In this document: positions 41,067-49,189 of the stretch, piece after piece | Layout of the letters: every line of letters starts with the position of its first letter | How positions within the stretch are numbered: position 1 is the first letter of the stretch | Virus record (IMG/VR): IMGVR_UViG_3300008267_000515 | Coordinates: 1 to 53,643 of that record | Source: a virus | DNA: 53,643 nucleotides | Reading direction: 5' to 3' (one strand) | Notes under the pieces: generated by a model | Seen by the model: only the letters and a program-made list of their open reading frames with translations | Databases searched by the model: none | What the model was told of the DNA's origin: nothing | Translations under genes and position numbers: made by a program

Positions 41067-41565
41067 AATAGATTTGCGCACCGTCAATGCCGTTCAAGTA
41101 CCCGTATACTCCGTTCTGCACTAATACACCTTCCCCCGGAATGGACGGCGCGTTTTGGAACTCATCAGTGCTATGAGTTTCGTAGGTTAGTATCCACGCA
41201 GAAGAATACACAGCCGCCGGAGACCCTGTAATGGTTCCGGTATTGAGGTCGGTGACACTAAAAGAGTTAGCGTCAATTCGAGTTACTACGTAGTTACCGT
41301 CTGTTGCGGCGCCGCCTGAACCAGCAACAAAGTGGATACCAATTACAGCCCCCGTAAGCAGGCCGTGGCTCGTTTTTGCTATGGTAACAAGCGTCCCCGA
41401 TCTACCGTAGGTAACGCTTGAAGTCACAGGGGCTGTTACAGTATCAAACAGCACAATTGTCCCACTGCCACCGTAGTAAGAAACGCCCTTTACGCGATTT
41501 CGCCCAAGAACAAAAAATCCGCTTTGGTTGAGGTGGCCTTGTTTGACATCATATTGCATAGCCAT
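41059..41565 (-). CDS. Virion structural protein, beta-rich
   Basis: Encodes 168 residues, Gly/Thr/Ser/Val-rich. The N-terminal SGFFVLGRNRVKGVSYYGG and the central TIAKTSHGLLTGAVIGIHFV (a fibronectin-like or Ig-like turn common in phage tails) point to a beta-sandwich surface protein. It follows the capsid region in transcription order. Probably a decoration or tail component. Confidence 0.65.
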   Translation of the reverse strand: MAMQYDVKQGHLNQSGFFVLGRNRVKGVSYYGGSGTIVLFDTVTAPVTSSVTYGRSGTLVTIAKTSHGLLTGAVIGIHFVAGSGGAATDGNYVVTRIDANSFSVTDLNTGTITGSPAAVYSSAWILTYETHSTDEFQNAPSIPGEGVLVQNGVYGYLNGIDGAQIYYG

Positions 41566-41577
41566 AGCACTCCCCTA

Positions 41578-41997
41578 TTAAGCGGTGCGTGTGAACACGT
41601 ACGCTGTTGCGCTTGAGAACATGAGTGTAAAGCGGGCCAGTCCAGTTACACCAGAAGCAACAGTCAGGTCGCCAAAGCTACCAGCAGTGTCGGCAGCGGC
41701 AGTAGACAAGATGCCATTAGTTGCCACAGCGATGGTCACGGTATCAGCGCCGCCGGTGTTGTCGATGTAAAGGTCAAGGGATGTACCTTTAACTGCACCA
41801 AGAGCGGCGCCCAACAGCGTGCCGGTAGGCAAAGTAATAGTTGTTGCTAAGGCAGAAGTAGAAGTGATGTAGCCGGTTGCTACTTGCGCGGCGGTTGCTA
41901 CGGCAGTTGCGTTGATTGCGTTGGCAGCAGTAACTTGGTGGCCTGCAATGAAGCCGTTTTGAGATACTACGGGACCGTTAAATGTGCTGGTAGCCAT
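41578..41997 (-). CDS. Virion structural (decoration-type) protein
   Basis: Encodes 139 residues, Ala/Thr/Gly-rich and beta-like. It begins MATSTFNGPVVSQNGFIAG, the pattern of phage capsid decoration and stabilising proteins. The start at 41997 follows GAGGAAAT; an upstream in-frame start at 42120 would overlap the GIY-YIG gene and carry an unrelated Arg-rich leader, so it is rejected. Confidence 0.72.
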   Translation of the reverse strand: MATSTFNGPVVSQNGFIAGHQVTAANAINATAVATAAQVATGYITSTSALATTITLPTGTLLGAALGAVKGTSLDLYIDNTGGADTVTIAVATNGILSTAAADTAGSFGDLTVASGVTGLARFTLMFSSATAYVFTRTA

Positions 41998-42097
41998 TTT
42001 TATTTCCTCACATGCGAGTAGGGTGCGCTTCAGTCTGCATGTCGTCCGCCCGGTCGGTCTGCGGCGCGTAAAATGTTCCGGGGATACGCGTTTTATA

Positions 42098-42940
42098 TCA
42101 CGTTGCTGGAGGTAGGTCAACGTACTGAAAAACCAAGCCCGTAAATTGACCTTTTGTTATGGGGGAATTGGAGAGCAGCGCGCGTCGAAGCGTGGGCATC
42201 TTCATGCCGTAATGCTGCAGTACTGCGGTTAAGCTTGGGAATTGCATACCCGTTGTGGCCTCTAGCACCTGCTTGCTCATCTTCAGCTTTGACTCTTCCG
42301 AGTGCTTCTTTCCTAGCCAATTCTGGTTGCCCGTATTCGCTATAGAAAGGTTGCGGCGGTGTTCTTCGGTTCGGATGTGCCCCTTGGTGTTTTGGTTCCC
42401 CATCAAAGACGCAGACATTTTCTTTCGGGTTTCCTCTGAGGGGATAAAGCACCCGCCGCGCCCTTCAGCAACAACTTGCTGCACCTTAGCGGATATCAAC
42501 GCCTTAGTTTCATCGGTGTGTTTTTGCCCTGTACGGGGGTCTGAGGTGGTCCACTGATGTTTTGTCGCTATAGAAAGGATGGATTTAGCGTCCGCAGACA
42601 TAACTTTCCCGTAATTGGGGGTTGTATGCGCTGGGGCGTTTCTCCATGGGGCACTCGCGCTATACCCCGAATTGTAACAGTGCTCCTTGCCCACGTGCTG
42701 AACTAGGTATGTGTCCTCCACATCTAACAATGACCGGGTATCGGGCACTTCTTCTATAACTAGGAAGTCAAACTTGGACTCTCCATACTTATTCCACGCG
42801 GCTTGCAAGTGCTTGCAGTGGTGCCTATTCCCCCGTAACAGGTTACGGTGTTGTCGGAACCGTACTTTCTTATTAATAGTGCTGCCGACATAGAACTTGT
42901 CGTTTACTAAGTTGATAATTTTATAGATTACCTGCGTCAT
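42098..42940 (-). CDS. GIY-YIG homing endonuclease with NUMOD3 motifs
   Basis: Encodes 280 residues. The N-terminal catalytic domain shows IYKI...FYVGSTINKKVRFRQHR, matching the GIY-YIG family with a catalytic Arg and later Glu. The C-terminal half has several NUMOD3-like segments (SEETRKKMSASLMGNQNTKG, TEEHRRNLSIANTGN, HSEESKLKMSKQVLEA) followed by a helix-turn-helix-like end. Free-standing endonuclease placed just after the capsid gene, with its own promoter-like sequence upstream. It may spread by cutting capsid-adjacent DNA of related phages. Confidence 0.93.
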   Translation of the reverse strand: MTQVIYKIINLVNDKFYVGSTINKKVRFRQHRNLLRGNRHHCKHLQAAWNKYGESKFDFLVIEEVPDTRSLLDVEDTYLVQHVGKEHCYNSGYSASAPWRNAPAHTTPNYGKVMSADAKSILSIATKHQWTTSDPRTGQKHTDETKALISAKVQQVVAEGRGGCFIPSEETRKKMSASLMGNQNTKGHIRTEEHRRNLSIANTGNQNWLGKKHSEESKLKMSKQVLEATTGMQFPSLTAVLQHYGMKMPTLRRALLSNSPITKGQFTGLVFQYVDLPPAT

Positions 42941-42979
42941 ATACTTCTCCTATACAAGTCTAGTTAGCTGTATAGTTCT

Positions 42980-43008
42980 ATAGTACCGACGGAACACCAC
43001 AAATGCAA
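42980..43008 (-). promoter_or_regulatory. Candidate sigma70 promoter for the GIY-YIG gene
   Basis: Read on the minus strand, TTGCAT (43003-43008) lies 17 bases before TACTAT (42980-42985). This sits just after the capsid terminator and about 40 bases before the GIY-YIG start, so it could restart transcription of the genes downstream of the terminator. Confidence 0.5.
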
Positions 43009-43011
43009 GGC

Positions 43012-43036
43012 AAAAGAAAGGGGCCGAAGCCCCTTT
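43012..43036 (-). terminator. Intrinsic terminator after the capsid gene
   Basis: On the minus strand AAAGGGGC pairs perfectly with GCCCCTTT around a TTCG loop (stem 43017-43036), followed by CTTTT. It lies 25 bases after the stop of the major capsid gene. Partial readthrough would grade expression of capsid against the genes beyond. Confidence 0.85.
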
Positions 43037-43061
43037 CAAATACTACTTATAAAACAACAAC

Positions 43062-43979
43062 TTAGGTCGCGCCCGGAGACCCGAAGATACCCAAGGGGTC
43101 GCTCACTCCGAACGAATATCGCTCACGCGCTTTGTAGCGAGCGTTGCCCGTGTCAAAGTCGGCGTCCATAGATGTCTGCATAGGCGTACGAACAAAGTGC
43201 TTCAGTCCGTTGGGCACGTCAGTCATCAGGAACCACGCGTTCGTGTCGGTCAGGTAGTTGTTAACCGTGTACCCGCCGGGGATAGAACCGTTGTTTTTCA
43301 GGGCGTTGATATCGTTGTCAGCAGTGCCTACACGCAGCTCAGTTTCGAGCAAACGAGTTGCAACGAACTGCAGCGCGGGAGGGATCACCAACTTGCTCGG
43401 CTTGGCAGCGATCAACAGGCCACGTTCATCAGTCCACGCAGCGATCTGAATAACGGCGGCTTCCAAGGAAGTCTCGTTCAAGTCAGCGCCAGTGGTAGGA
43501 CGGTTACTGTTAGTTCCACCAGACACCAGCGGGTGCGCGGTAGAGCACAACACCTGACCGTCGCCGTATGTCGGATTGCCCGACCCAGTGAACGCGGTGT
43601 TAAGGATAGCAGCAGCCTTTACTTGCTTGGTGTATGCCATAGCACGGGCCAGCGCTTTGGTATAACGAGTAGACAGTGAGTCATACAGGTTATCTTCAAC
43701 AGCTTCTTCAGTGATGGAGAAGCCCATTGCGATGGTTTCGTGAGTGTAGCGAGCAGTAAACGCTTCTTGCGCGTTATCGTAAGAAATAGCGGAGCCTTCG
43801 TTTTTAACGGGGGCAGCGCCAAAGCCAGACAGCTTAGTTTCTTCTTCAAACGAACGGTCCGAACTTTCGGTCTCATAAATCTCGGCGTGTTGCTCGCCGT
43901 ATCTTGCGTACTCCATGCCAAACAGAGCATTAAGCCCCGGAAGCAGTTCTTTGAGTAGCTGTGCACGTGAAATAGCCAT
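43062..43979 (-). CDS. Major capsid protein, HK97 fold (Mu-like subclass)
   Basis: Encodes 305 residues with the pattern of HK97-fold capsids of aquatic phages: an N-terminal LLPGLNALFGMEYARYGEQH segment, a conserved YTHETIAMGFSITEEAVEDNLYD stretch forming the spine helix, and a C-terminal RTPMQTSMDADFDTGNARYKARERYSFGVSDPLGIFGSPGAT domain. The terminator just downstream and the scaffold-like gene upstream support the assignment. It assembles the icosahedral shell. AGGAG lies before the ATG. Confidence 0.9.
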   Translation of the reverse strand: MAISRAQLLKELLPGLNALFGMEYARYGEQHAEIYETESSDRSFEEETKLSGFGAAPVKNEGSAISYDNAQEAFTARYTHETIAMGFSITEEAVEDNLYDSLSTRYTKALARAMAYTKQVKAAAILNTAFTGSGNPTYGDGQVLCSTAHPLVSGGTNSNRPTTGADLNETSLEAAVIQIAAWTDERGLLIAAKPSKLVIPPALQFVATRLLETELRVGTADNDINALKNNGSIPGGYTVNNYLTDTNAWFLMTDVPNGLKHFVRTPMQTSMDADFDTGNARYKARERYSFGVSDPLGIFGSPGAT

Positions 43980-43992
43980 ATTCGTCTACTCC

Positions 43993-44604
43993 TTAAATAC
44001 CAGTGTTCACAGACATGCTGTGGAAACTAGGGTTGATTTTAACCAGCACGTCGGGGAACGCATCTGAGACCGGGGAAACAAACGCCACGATACGCATGGC
44101 TGCTGGAACAGTAACCGTCGAAGACTCTATCGCGCTGGTTGAGTTGCCAGTACGGGTACTGCCCGTAGAGGTGCTCTGTGCAGCAGCGAAGAAAGTATTG
44201 GCGCCAATCGCGGCCTGTGTGGCAGTGCCATCAAGTTGCGCTTGGAACAGGACCATGGGGTCGTCCACAACAAAAGCTTGGACCACGCCGGTAGTACCAG
44301 AAGGGTAGTACTGACTGAAAATCACTTGCCCCTGTGCGTTAACAAAACTACAACCGACGAATACGCCAATTGCGCCTGTGACGCTGGTGGTGCCTGTGGG
44401 CCAGTCATTGGTAGTAGCATCTGCACCGGTACCGGTGACGATGGCGATGTATCCGTTGGCGTTGTTGTACACGACACTTCCGTAGAAGATGTTGGTGTTA
44501 ACGCCAGCAGGATCAATCAAGTAGGTAGAGAAGGCGCCCGCGTAGGGCAGCCCGTCTACACGTTTAACGGGGCGAAGCCCGTACGGTGCAGCAGTTGTAG
44601 CCAT
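43993..44604 (-). CDS. Capsid-associated (decoration/stabilising) protein
   Basis: Encodes 203 residues, beta-rich, with a conserved start TAAPYGLRPVKRVDGLPYAG and a middle VTGAIGVFVGCSFVNAQGQVIF element. Its location directly upstream of the capsid gene in transcription order and its size fit decoration proteins of HK97-type heads. GAGG is placed before the ATG. Confidence 0.74.
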   Translation of the reverse strand: MATTAAPYGLRPVKRVDGLPYAGAFSTYLIDPAGVNTNIFYGSVVYNNANGYIAIVTGTGADATTNDWPTGTTSVTGAIGVFVGCSFVNAQGQVIFSQYYPSGTTGVVQAFVVDDPMVLFQAQLDGTATQAAIGANTFFAAAQSTSTGSTRTGNSTSAIESSTVTVPAAMRIVAFVSPVSDAFPDVLVKINPSFHSMSVNTGI

Positions 44605-44619
44605 GATAAAATCCTCAAA

Positions 44620-45066
44620 TTAACCTTTACCGAAAGTTACCGTTGTTTTCCTCTCATTAAAGAGAGGCATTCTCGGGTCGTTTTCCCGCATAAGATTTTG
44701 GTCCACAGCGAGCATCTGAGACTTGGTTTGGTGGGCATAATAAGCATTACGCTCTTCAACCAGCTCGATAGGCGCTTTACACAGAAGCAGGCCACCAATG
44801 ACGACATTATCCTTGAAGCGCTCATTCTCGATGCTGCTTAGGAAAATCTCTGGGTGATCTACCGCGCGTACGGGCTCCCAACCTTCGCGGAGTTTAGAAG
44901 ATACATTGATCGCATCAGCTTGTCCTCGGGTACTAACACGGACCCAGTGAAACGTATACCCTGCTTCCGGACTCGGAGAGGGCAACAGCTCTGGGCGACG
45001 CCACGCTTGTTTACGTGGGGTACGTTCGCGTTTTTCTAGTTCTCGATCTATTCTGTTATCGGCCAT
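44620..45066 (-). CDS. Conserved late protein between scaffold and decoration genes
   Basis: Encodes 148 residues. The start is very basic (ADNRIDRELEKRERTPRKQAWRRPE). The middle contains TFHWVRVSTRGQADAINVSSKLREGWEPVRAVDHPEI, a conserved phage motif, and the C-terminus is charged and helical. It could be a scaffold partner or minor capsid protein. The ATG overlaps the previous stop. Confidence 0.65.
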   Translation of the reverse strand: MADNRIDRELEKRERTPRKQAWRRPELLPSPSPEAGYTFHWVRVSTRGQADAINVSSKLREGWEPVRAVDHPEIFLSSIENERFKDNVVIGGLLLCKAPIELVEERNAYYAHQTKSQMLAVDQNLMRENDPRMPLFNERKTTVTFGKG

Positions 45067-46115
45067 TATGTTCTCCTCAATATCGCAACCTGTTTGGCGT
45101 AGTCCGCAAGAGACACCCCGAGTTTTTTAGCTAACGCAATTTGTGTACCGCTTAAATGCACCTTGATGGGTGCTGTGCTCCGCGTAGCGGGTGCGACCAC
45201 ATTTGCTGCTTTCTTTACCTTTTGGGGTTCTTCTGTGTCTTCAATATCTTCATCAAAGTTCTCTGGAAACAATTTTCGCATACGAGCATTCACTTTCTCG
45301 TAGTATTCATCCGATCTAGGGTCTACACCCTCTTTCACTAACTTGCTGTGGTAACCCAGAGCCGACGCCGTCATTTCATCGTCACTGCCAAACCACGAAT
45401 TATCATTTCTCCATTCCTCGGCTTTTTCGTCTCTCGACGGTTGCTGCTGGGGAGTGGTGGGTATTTTCTGCTGTTGTACACTAGCTGCTTGATTTTGTAA
45501 AGTGCCCCCCTCTGGAGGTTGCACTCTAGGAGCTAGGTTGTTGACCTTGTCCATGCGTATCTGCGCGGAGTTCAGACTCTCTTGAGCGGCGATAATAGCG
45601 TCAGTCTCGCCAGCCTCGTAAGCTTCCTTGTACTTGCGCTTTGCGTTCTGTACCTCGTCCTGAACCTGCTTTTTAGCAGACTCGATCAGCGCGTTGTGCC
45701 CCTTATCAACAGACCCCTTTAACTTCTGATTCTCGTCAATAAGAACTCTGGCATACCGCTCCAGCTCCTCGCGCTCGCGCAGGGCTTGCTCTTTTGCCCG
45801 CCGCTCGTCGTGGTAGCCTTTGCTGATGTGTTGAATTCGTTTTTTAACTTTGGTGGAGTAGCTATCCAACTCGTCATCGGTGACTTCTGGGGGCGTTGAC
45901 TGCTTTCTGTTCCTGTCCCCAAGCGGCACGTCGTTAACCACTTCTATCTCGACGTCGTCAACTTTTAGGTTCTTCTTTTTCTTAGCGACGGTCTCTCTTC
46001 CAACAGCTCCTTCAATCTCAAGGCCCTCATCAGCAACCTCCTGTTCTACTTCTACAGTGACTGCCGACGGTTTGTCGGGTTCTGGAAAATCAAACTCTAC
46101 CTGTTGCATTGCCAT
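45066..46115 (-). CDS. Scaffold-like head assembly protein
   Basis: Encodes 349 residues, highly charged (Glu, Lys, Gln, Asp) and mostly coiled-coil between residues 75 and 210. It carries a DRNRKQ basic patch near 75, a KKRIQHISKGYHDERRAKEQ helix and a proline-rich linker at 200-230. The C-terminus has a SGTQIALAKKLGVSLADYAKQVAIL helix. The composition and its place just before capsid genes fit an internal scaffold, which guides shell assembly and leaves. AAGGAG lies at the start. Confidence 0.8.
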   Translation of the reverse strand: MAMQQVEFDFPEPDKPSAVTVEVEQEVADEGLEIEGAVGRETVAKKKKNLKVDDVEIEVVNDVPLGDRNRKQSTPPEVTDDELDSYSTKVKKRIQHISKGYHDERRAKEQALREREELERYARVLIDENQKLKGSVDKGHNALIESAKKQVQDEVQNAKRKYKEAYEAGETDAIIAAQESLNSAQIRMDKVNNLAPRVQPPEGGTLQNQAASVQQQKIPTTPQQQPSRDEKAEEWRNDNSWFGSDDEMTASALGYHSKLVKEGVDPRSDEYYEKVNARMRKLFPENFDEDIEDTEEPQKVKKAANVVAPATRSTAPIKVHLSGTQIALAKKLGVSLADYAKQVAILRRT

Positions 46116-46125
46116 AGGTTACTCC

Positions 46126-46548
46126 TTACGCGCGAGAGATGGCTCTCGGATTGGGTACAGTAGCTTGGACAGAATCGTCGTTCATGAGTCGGTACTCCTG
46201 CGTACCAATTTTGAACCGCGTGCCTGTATTTGCTCGGAACATCACGTAGTCCCCCGGTTTGCACCATGGGCCTGCGGAAAAACGGTCTTTGTCGTTATAG
46301 GCTTGATCGCCCATATCGAGCACCAACCCAATGGTGGAGAGGATGTATTCCTCACGCACTGTTTTGTCGGCCTTTAGCAGCATGGATTCCCCGAAGGTTT
46401 CTTCCACGTTTGGTAGCGCAATCAGGATGTGATACCCCGTTGGTTTAGGAATAGCGGCGTCAAGCGCGGCTTGCGCTACTTCCGCTTCATTTATTTTTAC
46501 TTTGCGTTTCTTTTCAAGCTGCGTCATCGCTGCCGTAGGTTCATTCAT
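46126..46548 (-). CDS. GroES-like co-chaperonin
   Basis: Encodes 140 residues. After a 40-residue helical N-terminal extension, residues 42-130 read as the Cpn10 barrel: PKPTGYHILIALPNVEE, then the VREEYILSTIGLVLDMGDQAY mobile-loop region, then CKPGDYVMFRANTGTRFKIG. Like T4 gp31 it would replace or modify GroES to help host GroEL fold the capsid protein. The ATG at 46548 follows AGGAC and overlaps the stop of the previous gene; the longer start at 46575 adds an unrelated leader. Confidence 0.85.
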   Translation of the reverse strand: MNEPTAAMTQLEKKRKVKINEAEVAQAALDAAIPKPTGYHILIALPNVEETFGESMLLKADKTVREEYILSTIGLVLDMGDQAYNDKDRFSAGPWCKPGDYVMFRANTGTRFKIGTQEYRLMNDDSVQATVPNPRAISRA

Positions 46549-46738
46549 CGTCCTGTTCCATATAGTTTTTCGCAAGGTCTTGTAGTTCTCGTCGTGCCAG
46601 AGTTAGACCCCGGATTACCCCGCACGCTTCTTTATACCCCTCTAGGGTCTTAGCCCCGCCAGAGGTTAAAAAGTCTTCGTTATCGTGGATAGCTTTTACT
46701 ATCCGGTCATCCAGCACATCAAATACGGTTTTAGCCAC
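46541..46738 (-). CDS. Small helical late protein
   Basis: Encodes 65 residues, helical and acidic, with DVLDDRIVKAIHDNEDFLTSGGAKTLEGYKEACGVIRGL as a conserved phage pattern. It overlaps the portal stop by 8 bases and the co-chaperonin start. Function unknown. Confidence 0.66.
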   Translation of the reverse strand: MAKTVFDVLDDRIVKAIHDNEDFLTSGGAKTLEGYKEACGVIRGLTLARRELQDLAKNYMEQDDE

Positions 46739-49178
46739 GGCCAGTCTCCGTCATTCGAGATTTAGTAAGGTCCATAATCGCCTTGGCTTCATCCAAGTTC
46801 TGTCGTGCATCGGCCTGATCGGTCATTGCCGCAATTCGGCTGGACTCCAACGCCGAAGTGTTCTGAGCTTTCTGGGCATCCAACGACAATCTCGCGGCTG
46901 CGAGTTGTGCATCAGTCTGATCCTTCTGCCCCTTGCGCTGCTGTTCTGCTGCCTTAATCTGCAGCTCTTGCATCTGCATCTGCATGATCGGGTCTTGGGC
47001 TTGTTGCTGCGCTTGTTGCTGCGCGGCTGCCGCTTGTTTCTGCTGGGTGTTCTGCTGTGCAGCCTCGGCAATCATACTAGCCAACTTAACTTCCAGTTCT
47101 TCTGGCAGCTCGGCGTTTGGCGCTGGCAGCGGTGCGCCCAGTGCATTTTCTATCTGCTGTCGGTACGAGAACGCGATGTGCTCCGCGATGTGAGCGGTCA
47201 AACCCCCCATCATTTGCTGCGCTGCTGGGTTCTGGCCCATAAACGCCGCAATCTGCGGGTCTTGCATAAATGACTGGTGCGTAGCGATGTGGGCATCATG
47301 GTCTTGAGTGATAAATGCTTTGATCGGCTTGTTCACCAGCACGTTCATATTCTCGCTAACGGGGTCCGTCGGCCTCATATCGTCACTCGTCGGTATGAGT
47401 TTGTCCGCGTTTTTAACCCCCAACACCTCGATCATCTGCTTGTGCAGCTGGGGTAAGTCGTAAATTTGTGGGGCGGTTTGCGACATCTGGAGCACCGCTT
47501 GGTACTGCACCACTCGCTGTGCCATTGTGCTGCTGTTAGGGTCGCTTACTGGGATGACGTCGACCACTGCATAATCCGACTGTTTGGCAGGAGACTGCGC
47601 TCTGTCGGGGGTATATGTGTATTCAGCGGGGGCGTACTCGGCAATTATCGCTTTAAGGAGCTTAAACTCCTGCTTCATCGCGTAGTGAACCCGCGATTGG
47701 ACTGCTGCCATGGGCTTTAGCGTGCGTTCTAGCAGGGCAAGTGTGGTCCCTACTGGCGCGTTCGCGCTCATATCACTGATGTTCATGTCCGAGATTGCTC
47801 CCAAACGACGCCCTTCTTCAGTGATTTGGTTCAAGAGCGCCAGTAGGGTTTGGCTCGGCTCTTGGTACGGCAGCGTCATGATATTGTCGCGGATAGACCC
47901 GCTTGGGACGTCTACATCACGAAATTCACCCGGAGAAATGGGCGTATCGTCGCCTTTTATGCGCAAACCGCGGGTTTTTAGCCCACCCGGCAGGTTTGAC
48001 AGGGTGCCAGCGTCAACAAGTTGACGAATTATCGAGGTTCCAGCCTTTGCGTAGCCCCCAATGATGTGAATCAGCCCCAAACCGTAGAATCCGAAGCCCG
48101 GGACGTACACGTAGTGCACGAAATGCTGACGTTTTAGCATCAATTCGTCGTCTGGGTTCCAGTTTCGGCGGATCGCCAGCACTGTATTGTCCCCGCGCTC
48201 GATAGTGACAACGTACGGCTTGGCTATTTGTATGTCGTCGTCGTCTTCAGCGTCAACTCCTTCGATAATAAGCTCGGCGTGTATCTCATAAATGCTATAT
48301 CGGTCGTCGTCAGTAAGAGAATATCCGCCTTCCTCGGCCTTTTTCTCCTCGATATCGGTGCGGTACGGCACTGGATCGCCCAGTGAGACATCTACGTAAA
48401 ACCCGGAGGCTTGAAGTTTAGCCATCTCGTTCTTGGTTTTACGCATCACGTGCGTTACTCGTTCAGCGCTCTCTATGTTCGAGGCGCCATACGGCACAAT
48501 GACGTCTTCAGGCGGTATAAAAATCGCAACCTGCCTGCCGATGTTCGGGTCAAAATACACTTTCTTAAACGCAGAACCTGCTAGCCCAAGGGTGTACAGC
48601 ATCCGCTCGTGCTCGGGGCGGTACTCGCTCATTACCTCGGTTATCTCGTAGTTCATGTCCGCTTGAACACGCGCGGCGGCGTCTTCTTTTTCTCGGGTAA
48701 TTTCCCCGATAATCTTAGTTCTAACCGGGCCCGCTGCGGGGAACGTCTCAGACATCGCCTCGGCTTGAAAACGAATTACCGCTTCGGCCAGCACAGTAGA
48801 GTACACGCCACAGGCGCCTTCCCACGGATCGGTGCGCTCCTCGTACTTGAACCCCAGCACGGCAAGACCTTTGACAAACGTATCCGCCCAGTCCTTGCGA
48901 CTGTTTATATCAGACTGCACTGACCCAACCAGATCGTTGGCAAGTGTTAACAGCACGCCGTCATCAATGTATTCGGCCAAGTTGGCGTCAAACGGAGCGG
49001 AGTCGATGTCTGTGTCAACGTCTTCGGAATCTTCAGGGGACAGGGTAATTTCCGCGCTGCCGTCGTCCAGCATCACGATCTCAGCTTCCGCTGGTCCCAT
49101 GTCCATCTCAATCTCGACACCAAACTCATCAGTCGGTATACCCTGCGGCATCTCATACAAACTGCGTTCAATTGCCAT
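46731..49178 (-). CDS. Portal protein
   Basis: Encodes 815 residues, large as in podoviruses, and with the portal pattern: an acidic N-terminus, then WTDTFVKGLAVLGFKYEERTDPWEGACGVYSTVLAEA wing residues, a clip-like PGFGFYGLGLIHIIGGYAKAGTSIIRQLVDAGTLSN stretch, and a C-terminal Gln-rich coiled coil (740-790). It forms the dodecameric ring through which DNA enters and leaves. Start chosen at ATG 49178, eight bases after GAGGG; a TTG at 49193 overlapping the terminase stop is possible. Confidence 0.9.
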   Translation of the reverse strand: MAIERSLYEMPQGIPTDEFGVEIEMDMGPAEAEIVMLDDGSAEITLSPEDSEDVDTDIDSAPFDANLAEYIDDGVLLTLANDLVGSVQSDINSRKDWADTFVKGLAVLGFKYEERTDPWEGACGVYSTVLAEAVIRFQAEAMSETFPAAGPVRTKIIGEITREKEDAAARVQADMNYEITEVMSEYRPEHERMLYTLGLAGSAFKKVYFDPNIGRQVAIFIPPEDVIVPYGASNIESAERVTHVMRKTKNEMAKLQASGFYVDVSLGDPVPYRTDIEEKKAEEGGYSLTDDDRYSIYEIHAELIIEGVDAEDDDDIQIAKPYVVTIERGDNTVLAIRRNWNPDDELMLKRQHFVHYVYVPGFGFYGLGLIHIIGGYAKAGTSIIRQLVDAGTLSNLPGGLKTRGLRIKGDDTPISPGEFRDVDVPSGSIRDNIMTLPYQEPSQTLLALLNQITEEGRRLGAISDMNISDMSANAPVGTTLALLERTLKPMAAVQSRVHYAMKQEFKLLKAIIAEYAPAEYTYTPDRAQSPAKQSDYAVVDVIPVSDPNSSTMAQRVVQYQAVLQMSQTAPQIYDLPQLHKQMIEVLGVKNADKLIPTSDDMRPTDPVSENMNVLVNKPIKAFITQDHDAHIATHQSFMQDPQIAAFMGQNPAAQQMMGGLTAHIAEHIAFSYRQQIENALGAPLPAPNAELPEELEVKLASMIAEAAQQNTQQKQAAAAQQQAQQQAQDPIMQMQMQELQIKAAEQQRKGQKDQTDAQLAAARLSLDAQKAQNTSALESSRIAAMTDQADARQNLDEAKAIMDLTKSRMTETGRG

Positions 49179-49189
49179 TTTCTTGGCCC

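Noticed and set aside
41998-42120. Longer start for the decoration-type gene
   Set aside because: The added 41 residues are Arg-rich, overlap the GIY-YIG gene and precede a clear ribosome site at the inner ATG.
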